64,000 bases of DNA from Nissolia schottii (taxonomy: Eukaryota > Streptophyta > Magnoliopsida > Fabales > Fabaceae): the NCBI GenBank assembly GCA_003254905.1, contig QANU01073048.1, positions 225,304 to 289,303 of the forward strand, written 5' to 3'. The notes beneath the pieces were generated by a model. It searched no databases and was not told the origin of the DNA. It was given only the letters and a program-made list of their open reading frames with translations. The translations under genes and the position numbers were made by a program. Shown here one piece after another: positions 46,299-58,946 of this stretch (positions within the stretch are counted from its first letter, which is position 1; each line of letters opens with the position of its first letter).

Positions 46299-46575
46299 CA
46301 TTTCATGATCTAATATAACATATTAAAGAATTATATGATCTAATGTGATAAATTAATATTTTCAATACAATATTTGTAGAGAGGTGCATCGTAAAGTCAA
46401 ATGGTTTGCAAATCTCTAAACATCTTATAAGTTGGCTCTTTCAATGATTTAACTAATGAAAATTTTATTATGATCATATAAAAAATGATAACAAAAATTT
46501 AATGAATTTAGTTGTAAAAATTATAAAAAAAAAATGAATGAATTAAGTAGCATGGAGTATTTACCCGTAAGGTAA

Positions 46576-47279
46576 TTAAGCAACCACTGTTTACATTACA
46601 AATAAGTTTTCAATGTTTTAATCTCAACTTTTTGCACTTTGAGCAGGGTATTAGAATTATAATTTCGCAGGTTAAAAAAATTTATCGATTCTAAGATTTT
46701 AAAGAAATTAGATGTACATCTCTTTTCATAGTGATCTATATTGTAAGCATCAAAAGAAAAAAAAGAGATCAATATTGTAATTTCAATTCTCTCATCGAAT
46801 TCGCTCTTCTAAATTTAATAAATGGAGAAAATTCAAAATAATAAAGCAAATTGGAAAAAAAAATAATAAGTTGTCCCATCCTTAGAGGTGGTGTATTAAA
46901 AATGAGGGGAACCTTTCTTATTTTTTTATTTTTTTGCGTAGTAATTTAATACTAGAAAGATAAACAATTTTTTTTTTCTTGATCTTTTAAAGTTTGCATC
47001 AATTTAATCTTCAAAAAGATGATATTAATTTAGTCTTAATATTAACATGAAGTGAGGCTTGTAACTTTGAATTTCAATACTAAATTAATCTTATGCGATT
47101 GATTTTAACCGTAAAAAATATGTATTTACTTAAAAGAAATAAAAAAATCTAGAAACATGGGTAATTCTAACATTTTGGCCTGCAACTCCACCGCTTCAAA
47201 ATATCTAGCGACAACACCACTTGCACTTTGGGTTGCCGCCTTCGTTTCGAAAGGAGGAAGGACAGTGCGCTCTCTCTCT
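46576..47279. other. AT-rich intergenic region
   Basis: There is no gene or clear repeat. It leads into the GC-richer first exon of the following gene. Confidence 0.4.
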
Positions 47280-47934
47280 AAGCTGAGCTGAGAGGCTCTC
47301 TCTCGTACCCTCACTCTCCGCTCCCCACCCACCCATTTCTCAGGTAATACGCACCGTTCCCCCAACTTCTTTCTTTCACATTCCAATCATTAATATGTTT
47401 TGGCGTGTTGCTGGGTTCTTTGGATAAGAAGCTAATTGTTTCTTTTATGCGTATATTGTTCTGCTTCGCTTCGCTTTGGTGTTTGATAGAATTTGAGTGA
47501 TTCACTCACTAGTTGACAAGTGTTATAGGGTTTAGGGTTTATTGGGTTCTAGCGAAACTGGTTTTCTTTCCATTCCACTATATCGGTGTATTGTTGTTTT
47601 GCTGTTATGGCTGAGATGATTCAGTAATTTATTGGTTCATTATTTTACAGATAATTTGCTCTTCTTTTTGCCCTTTTTCAATTTCTGGCATCGCCTGCCC
47701 AATGGTTTCATTGATTCTTGAGCACCATGTTGAACGGTTTCATATATCAGCAAAATGGAATAGTTGAGGTTATGGGGCTGTGATGTTTGTTTATTTTGTG
47801 ATTGAGTTTCGTTCCTTTCTTTGGTTTATTGGTTAGTTTCTCTGCAAGAGTTTGTTATTTGAAGCGCCCTTGACCAATGCTTTACGGTTCTTCTTTGTCG
47901 AGTTAAAAAAATTCATGTTCTTATTGTTTGGCAG
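47280..47934 (+). promoter_or_regulatory. 5' leader exon end and leader intron of the 620-aa gene
   Basis: A C/T-rich stretch ends with CATTTCTCAG at 47343, followed by GTAATACG (donor at 47344). TTGTTTGGCAG ends at 47934 (acceptor). This gives a ~590-bp intron inside the 5' untranslated region. The exact transcription start is not visible. Confidence 0.5.
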
Positions 47935-47954
47935 GTGGTCTTTTTGTCGGCTTA

Positions 47955-47975
47955 ATGCTGGTGGATGCTCCTTGA
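47955..47975 (+). other. short upstream open reading frame (6 codons)
   Basis: ATG CTG GTG GAT GCT CCT TGA overlaps the first in-frame ATG (47965) of the main gene and ends one base before the second in-frame ATG (47977). It could lower initiation at 47965 or favour re-initiation at 47977. This is seen directly; the effect is inferred. Confidence 0.5.
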
Positions 47976-49827
47976 GATGGATCTTAGCCATTTTAGAAGT
48001 GAGTTCTTACCCAGAACTTTGAACCCATCTTCACCTTACCTCCAATTTTCATCTCTTAGACCATTCCCAAACCTATATTTCTGGTCACGGAAACGCTTTG
48101 CGGCCATCTCATTCTCCCAAAGGCCTAAACCAATTGCCAAACTCCCTGTTTCTGGGCAGAATCCACTATGTTCTCCCCAAGATAATGCCTGTGCTAGAGA
48201 TGTCCGGACTTATGCAGGTCGGAGCAAGAAGTCTGGCGGTAGCTCCTCCTCTGGGGGTCGAATTGAAGGCAGCGCTGAGTTCCGAAGACGGATAAAGCGC
48301 AATGCCAGGGCAAAAAGCAAAAAGCGTGCCGAGTCGCTTTTCTACCGGCTGAAAAACCCAAGAGGAGGAGGGAATTACCCCGATAACATCTCTGAGGACT
48401 TGCTTCAGCAAATTGGTCTTGGGTATGATCGAATGGTCCGGTTCATGGAGAAGGATGATCCAAATTTACGTCACCCTTATGATTGGTATAAATATGGTCA
48501 ATATGGACCTTACTCTTGGCGAGGAGTTGTTGTCGGTGAGCCAATTCTTGGCCGGTTCACAGATGAACGCGTGACATTAATGACTGAAGTGAAGGATCAT
48601 GAGGAGAGGGAGGAAATTGAGAAATCTGAAATGGCTGTGGATTTCGGGCAAAAGGTGAAGCAGCTGGATCAAAGTAAATTAAGGTATTTTTGGGTTTTCG
48701 TAAGGCACCCAAAGTGGAGACTTTCAGAGCTTCCTTGGCAGCAATGGACATTGGTTAGCGAAGTAGTACTTGAAGCTGGTAAGCAGAGATTAGATAAGTG
48801 GAGTTTGATGGGTAGACTTGGGAGCAAGGCAAGGTCATTGATAGGGCAATGTGCAGCATGGATGAGACCTGATATTATATATGTGAAGCGACCAGTGTTC
48901 CAGTGTCGGTTTGAGCCACAAGATGACTTTTTCAAGGCACTAATTCCATTTCTTGATCCTCGTACAGAACAGGATTTTCTTTTTGAGTTAGAAAATGATG
49001 ATGGTACTGTTGAGCTGTGTACGTATTTCGGTGGATTGTGTAAGATGGTGAAAATAAATCAAAAGGCATTTGTTGATGATGTGGTGAAAGCATATCAGAG
49101 ATTGGGTGATGAGAAAAAGTCTAAATGTTTGGGGTTTTTGTTGACCAATCACCCGGTGCAACTACTACATCCATATACTAAGGAGTGGAAGGTTAAGTTG
49201 GAAGAGGAGGAGCTGGGATGCGATGCTCCTGATGAGGATGATGATAATGATGATGCTATTGGTGATCCCGATGAAACTGAGATTCTTGATTGGATTGAGG
49301 ATGAAGGTAGTGACGACAATGAGGAGGAAGAAGAAGAGGAGGAGGAGGAGGTTGATAGTGATGATGAGGACGAAGATAATCTAGTTATGGACATGGAAGA
49401 GAGTGAAGACGGTAAATTTCGTGCCATGGAAGAGGATGCACTTACAGAAGAGGATGTGAAGGAATGGGAGGAGTTTAAAAATGCAACAAGTAGTGCTGAT
49501 GCAATAGAAAATTTGGCCAAGAGGAGTGTTCAGTTCACCTCAAGTTTATATAAGCAGCAGTTGAAGATGTTGGAAGCAGACGAGGAAATGTCACAATCAG
49601 TAGATGGAGACGAAACCGCCTTGAGAGGCAAGCGAGCTAAGGTTAAACCAGAGGAGTGGAAGTATGTTGGGATTGGTCCATGGAGAAAAAGGATTAAGAG
49701 GAGCAGACTTCCTCCGGAGCTGTTTTTGCGAGCGGCCATTAGACCGTTCACTTACAGAAATCTTGTTAAAGAGATTGTTTTAACTCGGCACGCGATTTTG
49801 GACGGTGAAATTGGTAGCAAGGATTAA
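47965..49827 (+). CDS. probable plastid-targeted conserved plant protein with acidic tract, function unknown
   Basis: A single coding exon encodes 620 aa from 47965, or 616 if translation starts at Met5 (47977). The first ~60 residues are rich in Ser, Pro, Phe and Arg with few acidic residues, like a chloroplast transit peptide. A strongly basic stretch follows (EFRRRIKRNARAKSKKRAES, about 109-128). The central part has many aromatic residues (HPYDWYKYGQYGPYSWRG). Then come a long Asp/Glu tract (about 417-473) and a basic C-terminal part (WKYVGIGPWRKRIKRSRLPP). I do not recognise a named domain. A role in plastid RNA or ribosome-related processes would fit the basic/acidic make-up but is only a guess. 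The 3' flank is ordinary. Confidence 0.88.
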   Translation: MLLEMDLSHFRSEFLPRTLNPSSPYLQFSSLRPFPNLYFWSRKRFAAISFSQRPKPIAKLPVSGQNPLCSPQDNACARDVRTYAGRSKKSGGSSSSGGRIEGSAEFRRRIKRNARAKSKKRAESLFYRLKNPRGGGNYPDNISEDLLQQIGLGYDRMVRFMEKDDPNLRHPYDWYKYGQYGPYSWRGVVVGEPILGRFTDERVTLMTEVKDHEEREEIEKSEMAVDFGQKVKQLDQSKLRYFWVFVRHPKWRLSELPWQQWTLVSEVVLEAGKQRLDKWSLMGRLGSKARSLIGQCAAWMRPDIIYVKRPVFQCRFEPQDDFFKALIPFLDPRTEQDFLFELENDDGTVELCTYFGGLCKMVKINQKAFVDDVVKAYQRLGDEKKSKCLGFLLTNHPVQLLHPYTKEWKVKLEEEELGCDAPDEDDDNDDAIGDPDETEILDWIEDEGSDDNEEEEEEEEEEVDSDDEDEDNLVMDMEESEDGKFRAMEEDALTEEDVKEWEEFKNATSSADAIENLAKRSVQFTSSLYKQQLKMLEADEEMSQSVDGDETALRGKRAKVKPEEWKYVGIGPWRKRIKRSRLPPELFLRAAIRPFTYRNLVKEIVLTRHAILDGEIGSKD

Positions 49828-52416
49828 TGCAGTTGATTTTTTACATTGAGGCTATAGTTGTGCAGATTGGTGTTGATTGGTCTTCATATGGTTCTGTAGT
49901 GTTAATTTCCCATCTTGTTATCTAGCAAAATTGAGTGCGATAAAATATGCTGGGTTATGACAGTATGCGGCATGAATTTTGGATTATTTGAAACTATTTA
50001 TATTTGTGTTTAAGCTTTTTATTGTGTGTGTTTGCAACCTTTCTTCTGGATAATGTTTTTCATTAGCACACATGACACCATGACACAATCATAGTTTTAT
50101 TTACCTCTGCAATTGGTTTGGTAATGTAAGGGCTTGAGAAACCAAATGAGATGGCAGATCTCAAAACATGTATATCTTATGGTGGAAGTTCTCTAGCCAA
50201 GGAGATTAAACTGGTTCTATGCATTATTTTATGAAAATGGATCTTCTCATTTAAATTTTTCATATGATCTTGCTATGTGTAATTTCTAACATCTAATTTT
50301 TCTCTTGCTTATATCATGTATGGACTTTATGGTGAAAGATTGTACATGACAAGGTTAGGTAAGAAATTTACATAAGAGGATCTATTTCCTTATTTTATAG
50401 GCCATCTTTCTCAAACCTAATTCAACTCCCACACTTTCTCCCAAAGTAAATCAGATATAAAAATTTCTACTGATTGGTCCAACCAAAACAAGTAAAAACC
50501 CAAAAATACCCTTTGTTCTCGTCTCAACAACTGTCGCACAACTATTGTGGCAACAACACAACCACCATGCTATGAACACACCATAGCCATCGCGCCACCC
50601 ACACCGAGTCACCGCAGAGGCATTACCGCTGTAGATCTGGCCTTGCCGGCGACTAAGGGTGGAAGAGAGAGGGGAGGACGGAGCAAATGGCAAGGAAAGA
50701 GAGGAATCATAGGAAGAAGAGAGATTGTTGTTCACAGAGAGAGAGAGAGAGATGGAGCTTTTGTTGGGTTGCGGGGAGAGAGTGAGATTTGGGGGTATGG
50801 GGGTAAAAATGGATGGGTATGATCGTCATTGTACATGAATTCAATTAAATAATTTGTTTTAAACATCAGAATTCAATTTAATTCATGTTGAAATTCATTT
50901 TCTGATGGAATTCAATTCAATTTCATCCCACTGAAAGTTTTCAAACAGACTCTTACTTATTTTAGTGCGTTTTCCACTTTCCACTCAGACTATGTCTCTA
51001 AATTTGTCTACCAGTAATATTTGTTTTTCTTAAAATTGAGAATAAACATTTCAATGGATTTCTTGTCATTTTAAGTCATACAATTTCTTATTATTAACTC
51101 CTTTGTTAATTATGTCATGTTTTCTCTTCATTTAATGGCAAGAGAATATGCGTAATTTCACGTGACAAGAAATTCAATTAAAATGATTCATTTCTCTTGC
51201 ATTTTGTCTAAAGTTTTCAATAACTAATTAATTGCATTAATCCTTAAACTATGGTCCAAAGGATGGGAAAATCTAAATTTTATTTAGATGGACCCTTTAT
51301 TGGGCTATAATGCTTAGCCCAAGGACAATAATTGAATGCCCAGTACCCCGAACTCTTCTAAGTATTCTAAATTTTCTGTTGTTTTTGGAATGAAGCTGTC
51401 ATGGCGTTGACGTACATAGAAGGAAATCCATCATATTGAATAATCTAAAATCTTAAAGTTAATGATGTGTCCACTCTAAAATGCCTGTGTGCTGTTAGGA
51501 GCATAACACCATTTCATACAATAATTTCTCTTGACATTCACAACACCGCATCACATATTAGAAGGCATCAATTCCTTTCACTCACAGAATTTCATATCAA
51601 TTGGTATAAGAAATTAAGATTTCCTTGATTAAGAAAATGGATTTTATAAGAGTATTAATCTTTGTTGTGTAACTCATTATCTTGGGTAAGATAGAGTTGC
51701 CTCCAACTTTTAAATTCTTTGACATGAATACCTCAAGAATCTGATGCTCCAAAGTCCTAAACAAATCTCGTCAAATGCTTTTTTGGCTTATTATTTTTAT
51801 GATTTTGGATGAATGGTTTTTCAACTATTATTCCCCCACTCAACATTTTATTCCTTGTGGGGCAGTATATTTAGGAAATCATCAGAAGTGGAACATTCAT
51901 TCACCATCAATCTCAGAAATAAAAGGCGTGGAAGTTTTAGATATGTGTGGTTGAGTTGGTAACAGCATGCTTCTGGAATAAATACATATCCATTGATTCT
52001 TCCTTTCTCTACTTTGTTTAAAAGAAAAAAAATGTTAGAGAAGCGTGTGCATTTAATCCCTTCCACTTATTGCAGCATGCAGATGCATCTTTATTATTAA
52101 TTTTTTTTTATCGATTTCTTTCCAAATGTACCAAAAAATATATCTATTTTTTCTATTAAAAAAATGTATCTAAATCATTCAATCCGTTAGTAATTAGTTA
52201 CGACTATGGAGGGGACACACTTCTATACTCATGTAACCGGTCTTTAGTAAAGCCTGGCAGTCAACTTTATCAAATACTAAAAGTCTCATAATTGACCAAT
52301 ATATATAATCACAATAAACTCTCTCATAATAAATTGTCCAATATTTATAGTATTGATACTGTCAACTGGCAACTCTTAATGGACTGGCCCATAACCAATC
52401 ATTGTCAAATCATGAC
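49828..52416. other. gene-free intergenic region
   Basis: After about 200 bases of likely 3' untranslated sequence there is no supported gene. The segment 50450-50830 is GC-richer with GA-repeats and has overlapping short frames in both directions that look random. Confidence 0.4.
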
Positions 52417-52424
52417 CACTCAGT

Positions 52425-52988
52425 CATGGTTGTTAAACTCTCGAGTTAACTCGTAAACTCTTACGAGTTTACGATTTTACTACATAAAACGAGTTAACAC
52501 TTATGTAAACTCTTTTTTGGTAAACTCGTACAAGTTTAAGTAAACTCTCGATTCTACTAGCGAGTTTACGAGTTAAAATCTACCTACGAGTTTACCTCAA
52601 AATGTACAAATTTTGTAACTTTGTTAGATACTTACCTAATTTTGTTTATATTAGATAATTTATATTGAGTTTATTTAGCTAATTTTATATATTTATCATA
52701 ATTGAGCTATGTTTTATTGAACTATAAAATAATACAGATACTGAATAATATATGATATAACCACTAAGTGTCATGCATTAAGATGTATTTTATGATATTT
52801 CTTTCATTAATTTAATTTAAAGTTAACATTATTCAATTTCAATTATAAATAAAATATTTAATCAAGTTTAGTTCCTAATTATACTGCTTATAACATATTT
52901 TTTTACGTATGTAAACTTGTACGAGTTTACGATTCGAGTTTGTTGAGATTTCACGAGTTTACTTAAACTCTCGAGTTTGACAATCTTG
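52425..52988. mobile_element. non-autonomous hAT-type element (564 bp)
   Basis: It is flanked by the perfect 8-bp duplication CACTCAGT (52417-52424 and 52989-52996). The left end reads CATGGTTGTTAAACTCTCGA and the right end (reverse complement) CAAGATTGTCAAACTCGAGA. Both subterminal regions are full of ACGAGTTTAC/GTAAACTCGT words, while the centre is AT-rich. There is no transposase frame. Confidence 0.88.
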
Positions 52989-52996
52989 CACTCAGT

Positions 52997-55950
52997 CATT
53001 TTTTAGGTATTCAATCACTGGTATCGCAAGAGTCACTTAGAACATTATATAAAAACTCATTTTGAGTTACAGAGAGCACGCTTCAACCTACTTTGAGCAC
53101 TTATAAAGCCCAAGACCTTAGCCAATATTTCGCTCGGTTAGACTTTTTAATTTGCTGATTAGACTCTCTTAAGGTCGACTTGAACATACTATAATACTTT
53201 TATTGTAAGTGAGCTGATTAATCAGAGAATAGTAATCTTTTTTTGGAGTTTTGAGACTTATCTGAATTAAGTCTTAACCGTAACTCTTGTTAATTTCATG
53301 CATAAATATATTTTTGTCACCCCATTTTTCCCCTCAATTTTGGGTTGTGGCTTGTTGATGATTGGGACATTTCTGCAGTAGTGAGCTTGTTGAGGTAGTA
53401 ATTGATTATGTGCCATAGTAGTAGAACAACAACATTATTGTAGGCTAATATCTTATCTCTGATTCTATACCAGCCGCGGAATTGGAATGTGGTTTATTAT
53501 TCATGTCCTTAGCTTTACTTTGTGTGCTCTTGTTTCCATCTTATCCTCACGACAGTTGGATAACACCCAAACATCGTTTTTATGATATATGAAACTAACA
53601 CTGCTAAGAGTTAGGTCAGCACACATCAATAAATAATGTTAATTATTTGGGTCCTTATAGTCCATACAAGAGAAAGGTAGTGAAAGATACTATCAACTGG
53701 TTGCTTTGGGGGTGGATTCTACATCTAAAAAAATGGCATAATAAGATGGAATTTCTCATTTTGTATATAATTAGTTTGTGTTATCTGTAAACTTATTTGC
53801 GTTGATGCTAATTTTGATTTTTAAAATTACAAAATTAATTTATTTTAATCTTTAAAATTTAAAAGTTGATTTTTTAATTTTTGAAATGGTAAGTTATATA
53901 GGTCAAACTCGCCATTCAATTATTATCATTACTGTGTAATTTAGTCTTTTTATGTGTCTTATTAAATGGCGTTGTGATAATAATGAAGACTACAAACAAG
54001 TTGCACGTAAGATTACAAGTGACGCTATGGGAGTATCTTCAATCACTAATAACAAAAATATTATTTGAACATATGAAAATATGTAAACACATTGTCACTC
54101 TTTTACAACACATCATTGTGTCTATATATTTTTATATGTTTAAGTAGCACAACTGTAAAAAAAAAGTTGTCATAATAACTGAGATTTGCAATTTTAAATA
54201 TTGTCATAATTATATTTTCAACTCCAAGTTATGTCACAATCTTATTTATAATTCTAATTTGTTGCAATTTTATTTATATGAAAATTTAGCGAAAACACGA
54301 TAATATAATGAACTAAATCATAAATTCAAATTAAATTTTATAATTTTAAATTTCAAAGACGCATTATCTCACACCCCAATATTTTGAAAGATCTAAACTT
54401 CATGTTTCCTAGATCATGCCATCTCAATCATGTCTAGAAATTGTTGTGTGGGCTAACCATATAAACTACTTGTCCAAAAAGCTGGAATGGCTGACGATTT
54501 TGGTCTCTGAGAGTGGGGATTGACTAATGCAATCAAAGCTTTTAAAAAATATCTTCTTGTGAGAACATTTGGGGGAGGGGGGGGGTGGCAGCCTACTCAT
54601 ATCATGCCAGATTTTGTTCTTTGATTGCCTCAAACGTTTTCATCCCTCACACGTAATAATAATAGTATAGAGCATATGCATAATTTCAAAAGTAGTAGTT
54701 GGAGCCTCATGTGCATATTTTGAGGACGTGCCATGTTACAAACAAAGCATAGCAACACTTGTCCCTTGGCCTTTGCCATATCAAGAAAACATCAAAAGAT
54801 ATCATCCTAAATATTTCCAAATTAGGTAAGCTAATTGCACTTAAAAGGCAGATTAGATTGTTGTAATGACAAATTTACGGTCAAATTCTCAGTTTTCTCC
54901 TAGAAATATTTTTTCCCCTTAGTCAAGCTCCCAAAAATATATATTTTCTTAAAAAAATGGGAAAAAAAGAAAAAGAAAAAGAAAAAGAAAAAAATAAATG
55001 GATTCTTAGATGGAACTAGTCCTTGGCCCAACCAAAAGGGCATCAAATCTGAGCAAATCTAGTCCAGCTAAGAGATGTTGACACAGAAAAAGAGACTACG
55101 TGGCCACCTTTGGTTAAGGGTTCCAGTGGGCCCAACATAAACCAAATACCAAATATCTATTCTTCTTTTATTATCTTCTTTTCTTTTATGTCCTAGTAAA
55201 ATTACGTGGTATTTTGTTATAGATTGGGATTATTGTAATTGCTAACTAATGATTAATGATTATGCAAAAAAAAAGTTAATCACTGACTATTAATGGAATA
55301 AAAGTCAAGGTTCCAATGACCAATAAAAGTAAAGGTACCATCCTCTTTTTTCTCTTTTTTCATTTTGGCGTTTCAATTTTAGTTTCTTCACTCTTCTGCC
55401 TGTTTGATTGACTCATGGTCAAGTTCCATAAAGAAGCTTTATTCATAAATAATTATTGAGATACAGTATCGATTTTCAACCAAAAATAAATAAAATAGAA
55501 TAGAGGTAGAAATGACAAATGTCAAATAATCATCCCGACGGAAACAAAAATAATAAGAGCACAAGGACGACATTGTCGTATTGTATGCATATGATCAGTT
55601 TCATTAGTCTTGAAGGCTTCAAATTAGTAGATGTCTTTTTTTCTTCTTCTTTTTTTATGGTTACAAAATGCACACAAAAAGTGGGTTCCAATGGGGAAGG
55701 CAAGTGACCAAGACAAGAATCCAAGGAAACGAAGCACTAAAACTACCCGCCACCTATCCCCTAAGCCCATCAAGCATACCGGCAAGTTGCCAAAATGGCT
55801 TCATTAAAACTTTTTTAGGAGAAATTTAATGGGACAAACTCCTTACTTTTTAAAGGAGAAAAATGAGTACCTAAATCAAGCTAATTAAGGATTCATAATT
55901 AAAAACCAAAAAGGAAATCAAGGTAGAGGCAAATACCTCTTCACACCAAC
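52997..55950. other. gene-free region with diverged repeats
   Basis: 53800-54060 carries phrases like those of the inverted-repeat element in the methyltransferase intron. A G-run lies near 54571-54586 and GAAAAA units near 54960-55000. No gene is supported. Confidence 0.35.
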
Positions 55951-55959
55951 TAGACACAG

Positions 55960-57960
55960 TCAAAAGATAACAAGCGACATTGGAGACCAATAATTTTAAC
56001 TTATTGAATTAGCCCTTCATCACCCTTGCTACTTACAGCACAGCCACAACAACATATAACAGTAGAAGAAACACATTATTTCACAACTCCCTGCACAAAA
56101 TTAGATCAACTCCTACGATCCCCAAACAAACTCCACATAAGCCAAGACAACAAATTATACCCTTAGCAACCAAAATGAAATAACATGACGAAATCTACTC
56201 AAGACCCAATTGAAACCACCATGCTAATTCATCAGAATGCTCACATCAATTTTCCAAGGCCGAAACAAAATCACCGGAATAAATACTACAATGACACTCT
56301 CAGAAGACCCTTGAAGCCTCCGAAACAAGCACACCTGAGACAAAAAAAAGACTACAAGGGTCCAGAGTGAGAGAGAAGAGTAGATAGAGAAGCAAACATT
56401 TACTTACTACACATGCACTCTCAGACAACCAAATGTAGCATCCACACCAAGCACACATGATATGGATAAAGGACTACAAAAGGATCCAGTGAAACAAAAG
56501 TAGATCATAAGATTAGCCTAGCACTCCTCAATACAGTGAAACAGAGGCCAAAAAACCAGAGGCACCCAACCTTCACAATGCCAATAAAGCCGCCGACAAA
56601 AATATAGACCCCTTACAGTAAACATATAGAATATTTAGATACTCATCTCAACATATTACATGACACACATCAAGATTGGTAAAAGGTAAGACTTGTTACC
56701 GTATAGAGCAAATGTCCCTCCACTATTGCAGCCAAAATTTAGCCAAGTTAACAACTTCAGTGTAACAAGCTGATTTGTTCACGAAGGTGTACTTATTCCT
56801 TACACGCCAAATAATCTAAATACGGACCAAAAAAAAAGACAATTCACCATTCTTTTTTTTAGGCTTCTTTCAACACTAACATTTGTCTAAGCTTCAAAGA
56901 ATTGTTTTGAATTTCCAAGCAGCACCTAGACCACATTCCATATTTCTATCCAAACCGACCAAATCTCTTGAGTGAAACTGCATCTAAAAAATAGGTGATC
57001 AACTGATTCTTCATCAAAATTACATAGGACATATCCCAAATCAGTCGGATGGATGATATTGAGAGCACTAAGTCTGACCTTAGTGTTTAGCCTCCCAAGG
57101 ATAACAAACCAAGCCAACAATTATACTTGTGGAGGTACAAGACATTTCCAATTTTTTTGCCAAAAAATTGAAACTATTGGCTTGTTGAGTTTATGTCAAA
57201 TAGGTGCACGCTAATTTTGTTACAAATTTCACTAAGAACTCGTCCTGCCTATCATACTTTCATACTGATTTGTCAACCATAGTCGCATTGAACTTAGCAT
57301 TGAGTAATGAGTTTTGAAGCTCATATAATAACTTAGTCTCCCATTAGAACAGTTGTCTCCTCCATTAAAAGCTCCAAATCCATTCCAACCCGTCCAAAAC
57401 CCACAGTCTGAAATCCTACTCTGTCTAAGAAGTGAAATGGAATATAATCTTGGAAAGGCGTCCTTGAGCCACTTCACCCTAATCCATAAGTCTTCCTAGA
57501 ATAGTGTTTTCTATCCGTTCCCTACTTCCATTCAAATGCCTTCTCTGCTAATTTCCACAAGTTACTCATTATTTTCCCTAATTGCAAAAATACCTTGCCA
57601 CGGTCCCCCAATTGGTCACTTGAGCACTACCTCAATTTGGATACAAGAGACACCAATATTTTTCCATTAGAGGTAGTCATCCTTCACGAAACGCCACCAC
57701 CATTTAAAGGATAGAGCTGTGTTTTTTGTTGCCAAGTCTCTGACTCCCAACCACCCGAGTTCTTTTGGGTGTTGAAGTTGGCTCCACTTTATAAGAGGAA
57801 TGCCACATTCCCCGTTTTGTTTACCCCAAAAGAATCGGCATTGAAGGCTAATAATCTTTTGTTGAACCTGTTTTGGCATCTGGAAAATAATCAAGTAGTA
57901 TAATGGAAGGCTATTAATGATTGCTTTGATCAGCACAATCTTTTCAGCTTTGGATTAGTA
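55960..57960 (-). pseudogene. LINE (L1-type) reverse transcriptase C-terminal fragment with zf-RVT
   Basis: On the minus strand 57667-57936 encodes MLIKAIINSLPLYYLIIFQM, PKQVQQKIISLQCRFFWGKQ and GWLGVRDLATKNTALSFKWW, the end of a plant LINE reverse transcriptase. Further on (56926-57120) LNTKVRLSALNIIH and CNFDEESVDHLFFRC form the zf-RVT domain (Cys, His-Leu-Phe, Cys). The pieces are in order but separated by frame breaks. The likely 3' tail runs on to about 55960; that limit is uncertain. It is a different copy from the LINE at 30-32 kb. Confidence 0.82.
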
Positions 57961-58009
57961 TTTTAACTTCAAAGCAACTACCTTAGAGTCCTTTTTATCT
58001 TTTGGAAAC

Positions 58010-58750
58010 GGAATCTATTAAGATTCTTCTCTTGTGCTAAGACATATGTGTTGTGGTATGAGTGTATTTTGTGGTGGGATATTCTATGGTGTTGTCCCCT
58101 TAGCCTGTTGGCCTTCTTTTTGGCTTGGTGCAGTGGTCACCTTTCCGATTTTAGTAAAAAAAATGGTGGATTACTTTATTCTATATAGTGGTTTGGTCTA
58201 TTTAGAATGCTAAGAACGAGCTGATGTTCGAGAACAAACAATCGAATTGAGGTTTTGAAAAGAATAGATGATCAAGATAAGGTTTGGCTTTTAGATGAAA
58301 GGTTGGGATGAGAGATTTGCTTTTGTAGCAAATGAGTTATCTCATGATCCTTCCTCGCTAAGAAAATGGAGATTCATTTGGAAAAATGGTTTGAAGACTT
58401 AGGTGTATAGGGATTGATTACCCCTTAGTTTTTTTTTGGATTTTGTGTTTTTTGTATAAGCTCTTTGTATTGGTTCTATATTGAGGCTTTAAGGCATTAC
58501 GTGTGTAGGTACCCTGTCCAACCTTGATGACATTGTTAAAGGGGGTTGGAAAAGGTGGTTATTGGGACCTCGTTTTAGTAGTAAAAGTTTGTTTTTTTAA
58601 GTATTTTGCTTTTTTTTTTAAGTAAGGACGCATGGTTGTGTTTTTGGTTTTGCTTGGCAGCTGTGGGGTAGGTTTTTTTGTTACTTATAGTTGTATCAGT
58701 TGATATAAGATCCTTGTATTTCCTTTGGTTGCTCACTCCTCTCTTTTTGG
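58010..58750 (+). repeat. possible second LINE 3' end, opposite orientation
   Basis: Broken plus-strand pieces read VVWYECILWW, SGLVYLECKE-like and FVANELSHDPSSLRKWRF, which recall the end of plant LINE ORF2. They are followed by TTTTTGTATAAGCTCTTTGT, typical of LINE 3' tails. The resemblance is weak because of many stops. Confidence 0.35.
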
Positions 58751-58946
58751 AGGCTTGAGGACTTTTGAAATAATGAAAAAAGAGAGTATTGTTTTGCTTG
58801 TATTTTAGTATCGAGAAAACAAATAAAATCGACAAGCGTTTATTTTACCTATCTTAATTTAGGGAGTAGAAATGTCTCCTCAATGTAAGTTATCAAGTTC
58901 TAGAAATGTTAATCTATTTTTCAACAAGATGTAAAATATTAAAGAA

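Larger units (their letters stand above)
44245..46575. mobile_element. AT-rich MITE (family member 2) split by a solo LTR
   Basis: The left part (about 44245-44326) reads GGGATAAATACTCCGTGCTA and on through AAATTCATC; the right part (46299 to about 46575) ends GTAGCATGGAGTATTTACCC. The two ends are inverted repeats. The right part aligns in reverse orientation with the MITE at 5278-5592 over its whole length (for example ATCTAATGTGATAAATTAAT and CTTATAAGTTGG). With the LTR removed the element would be about 360 bp. Confidence 0.7.

Noticed and set aside
49149..49520. Ser-rich minus-strand frame
   Set aside because: It is the antisense of the Asp/Glu tract of the 620-aa protein.
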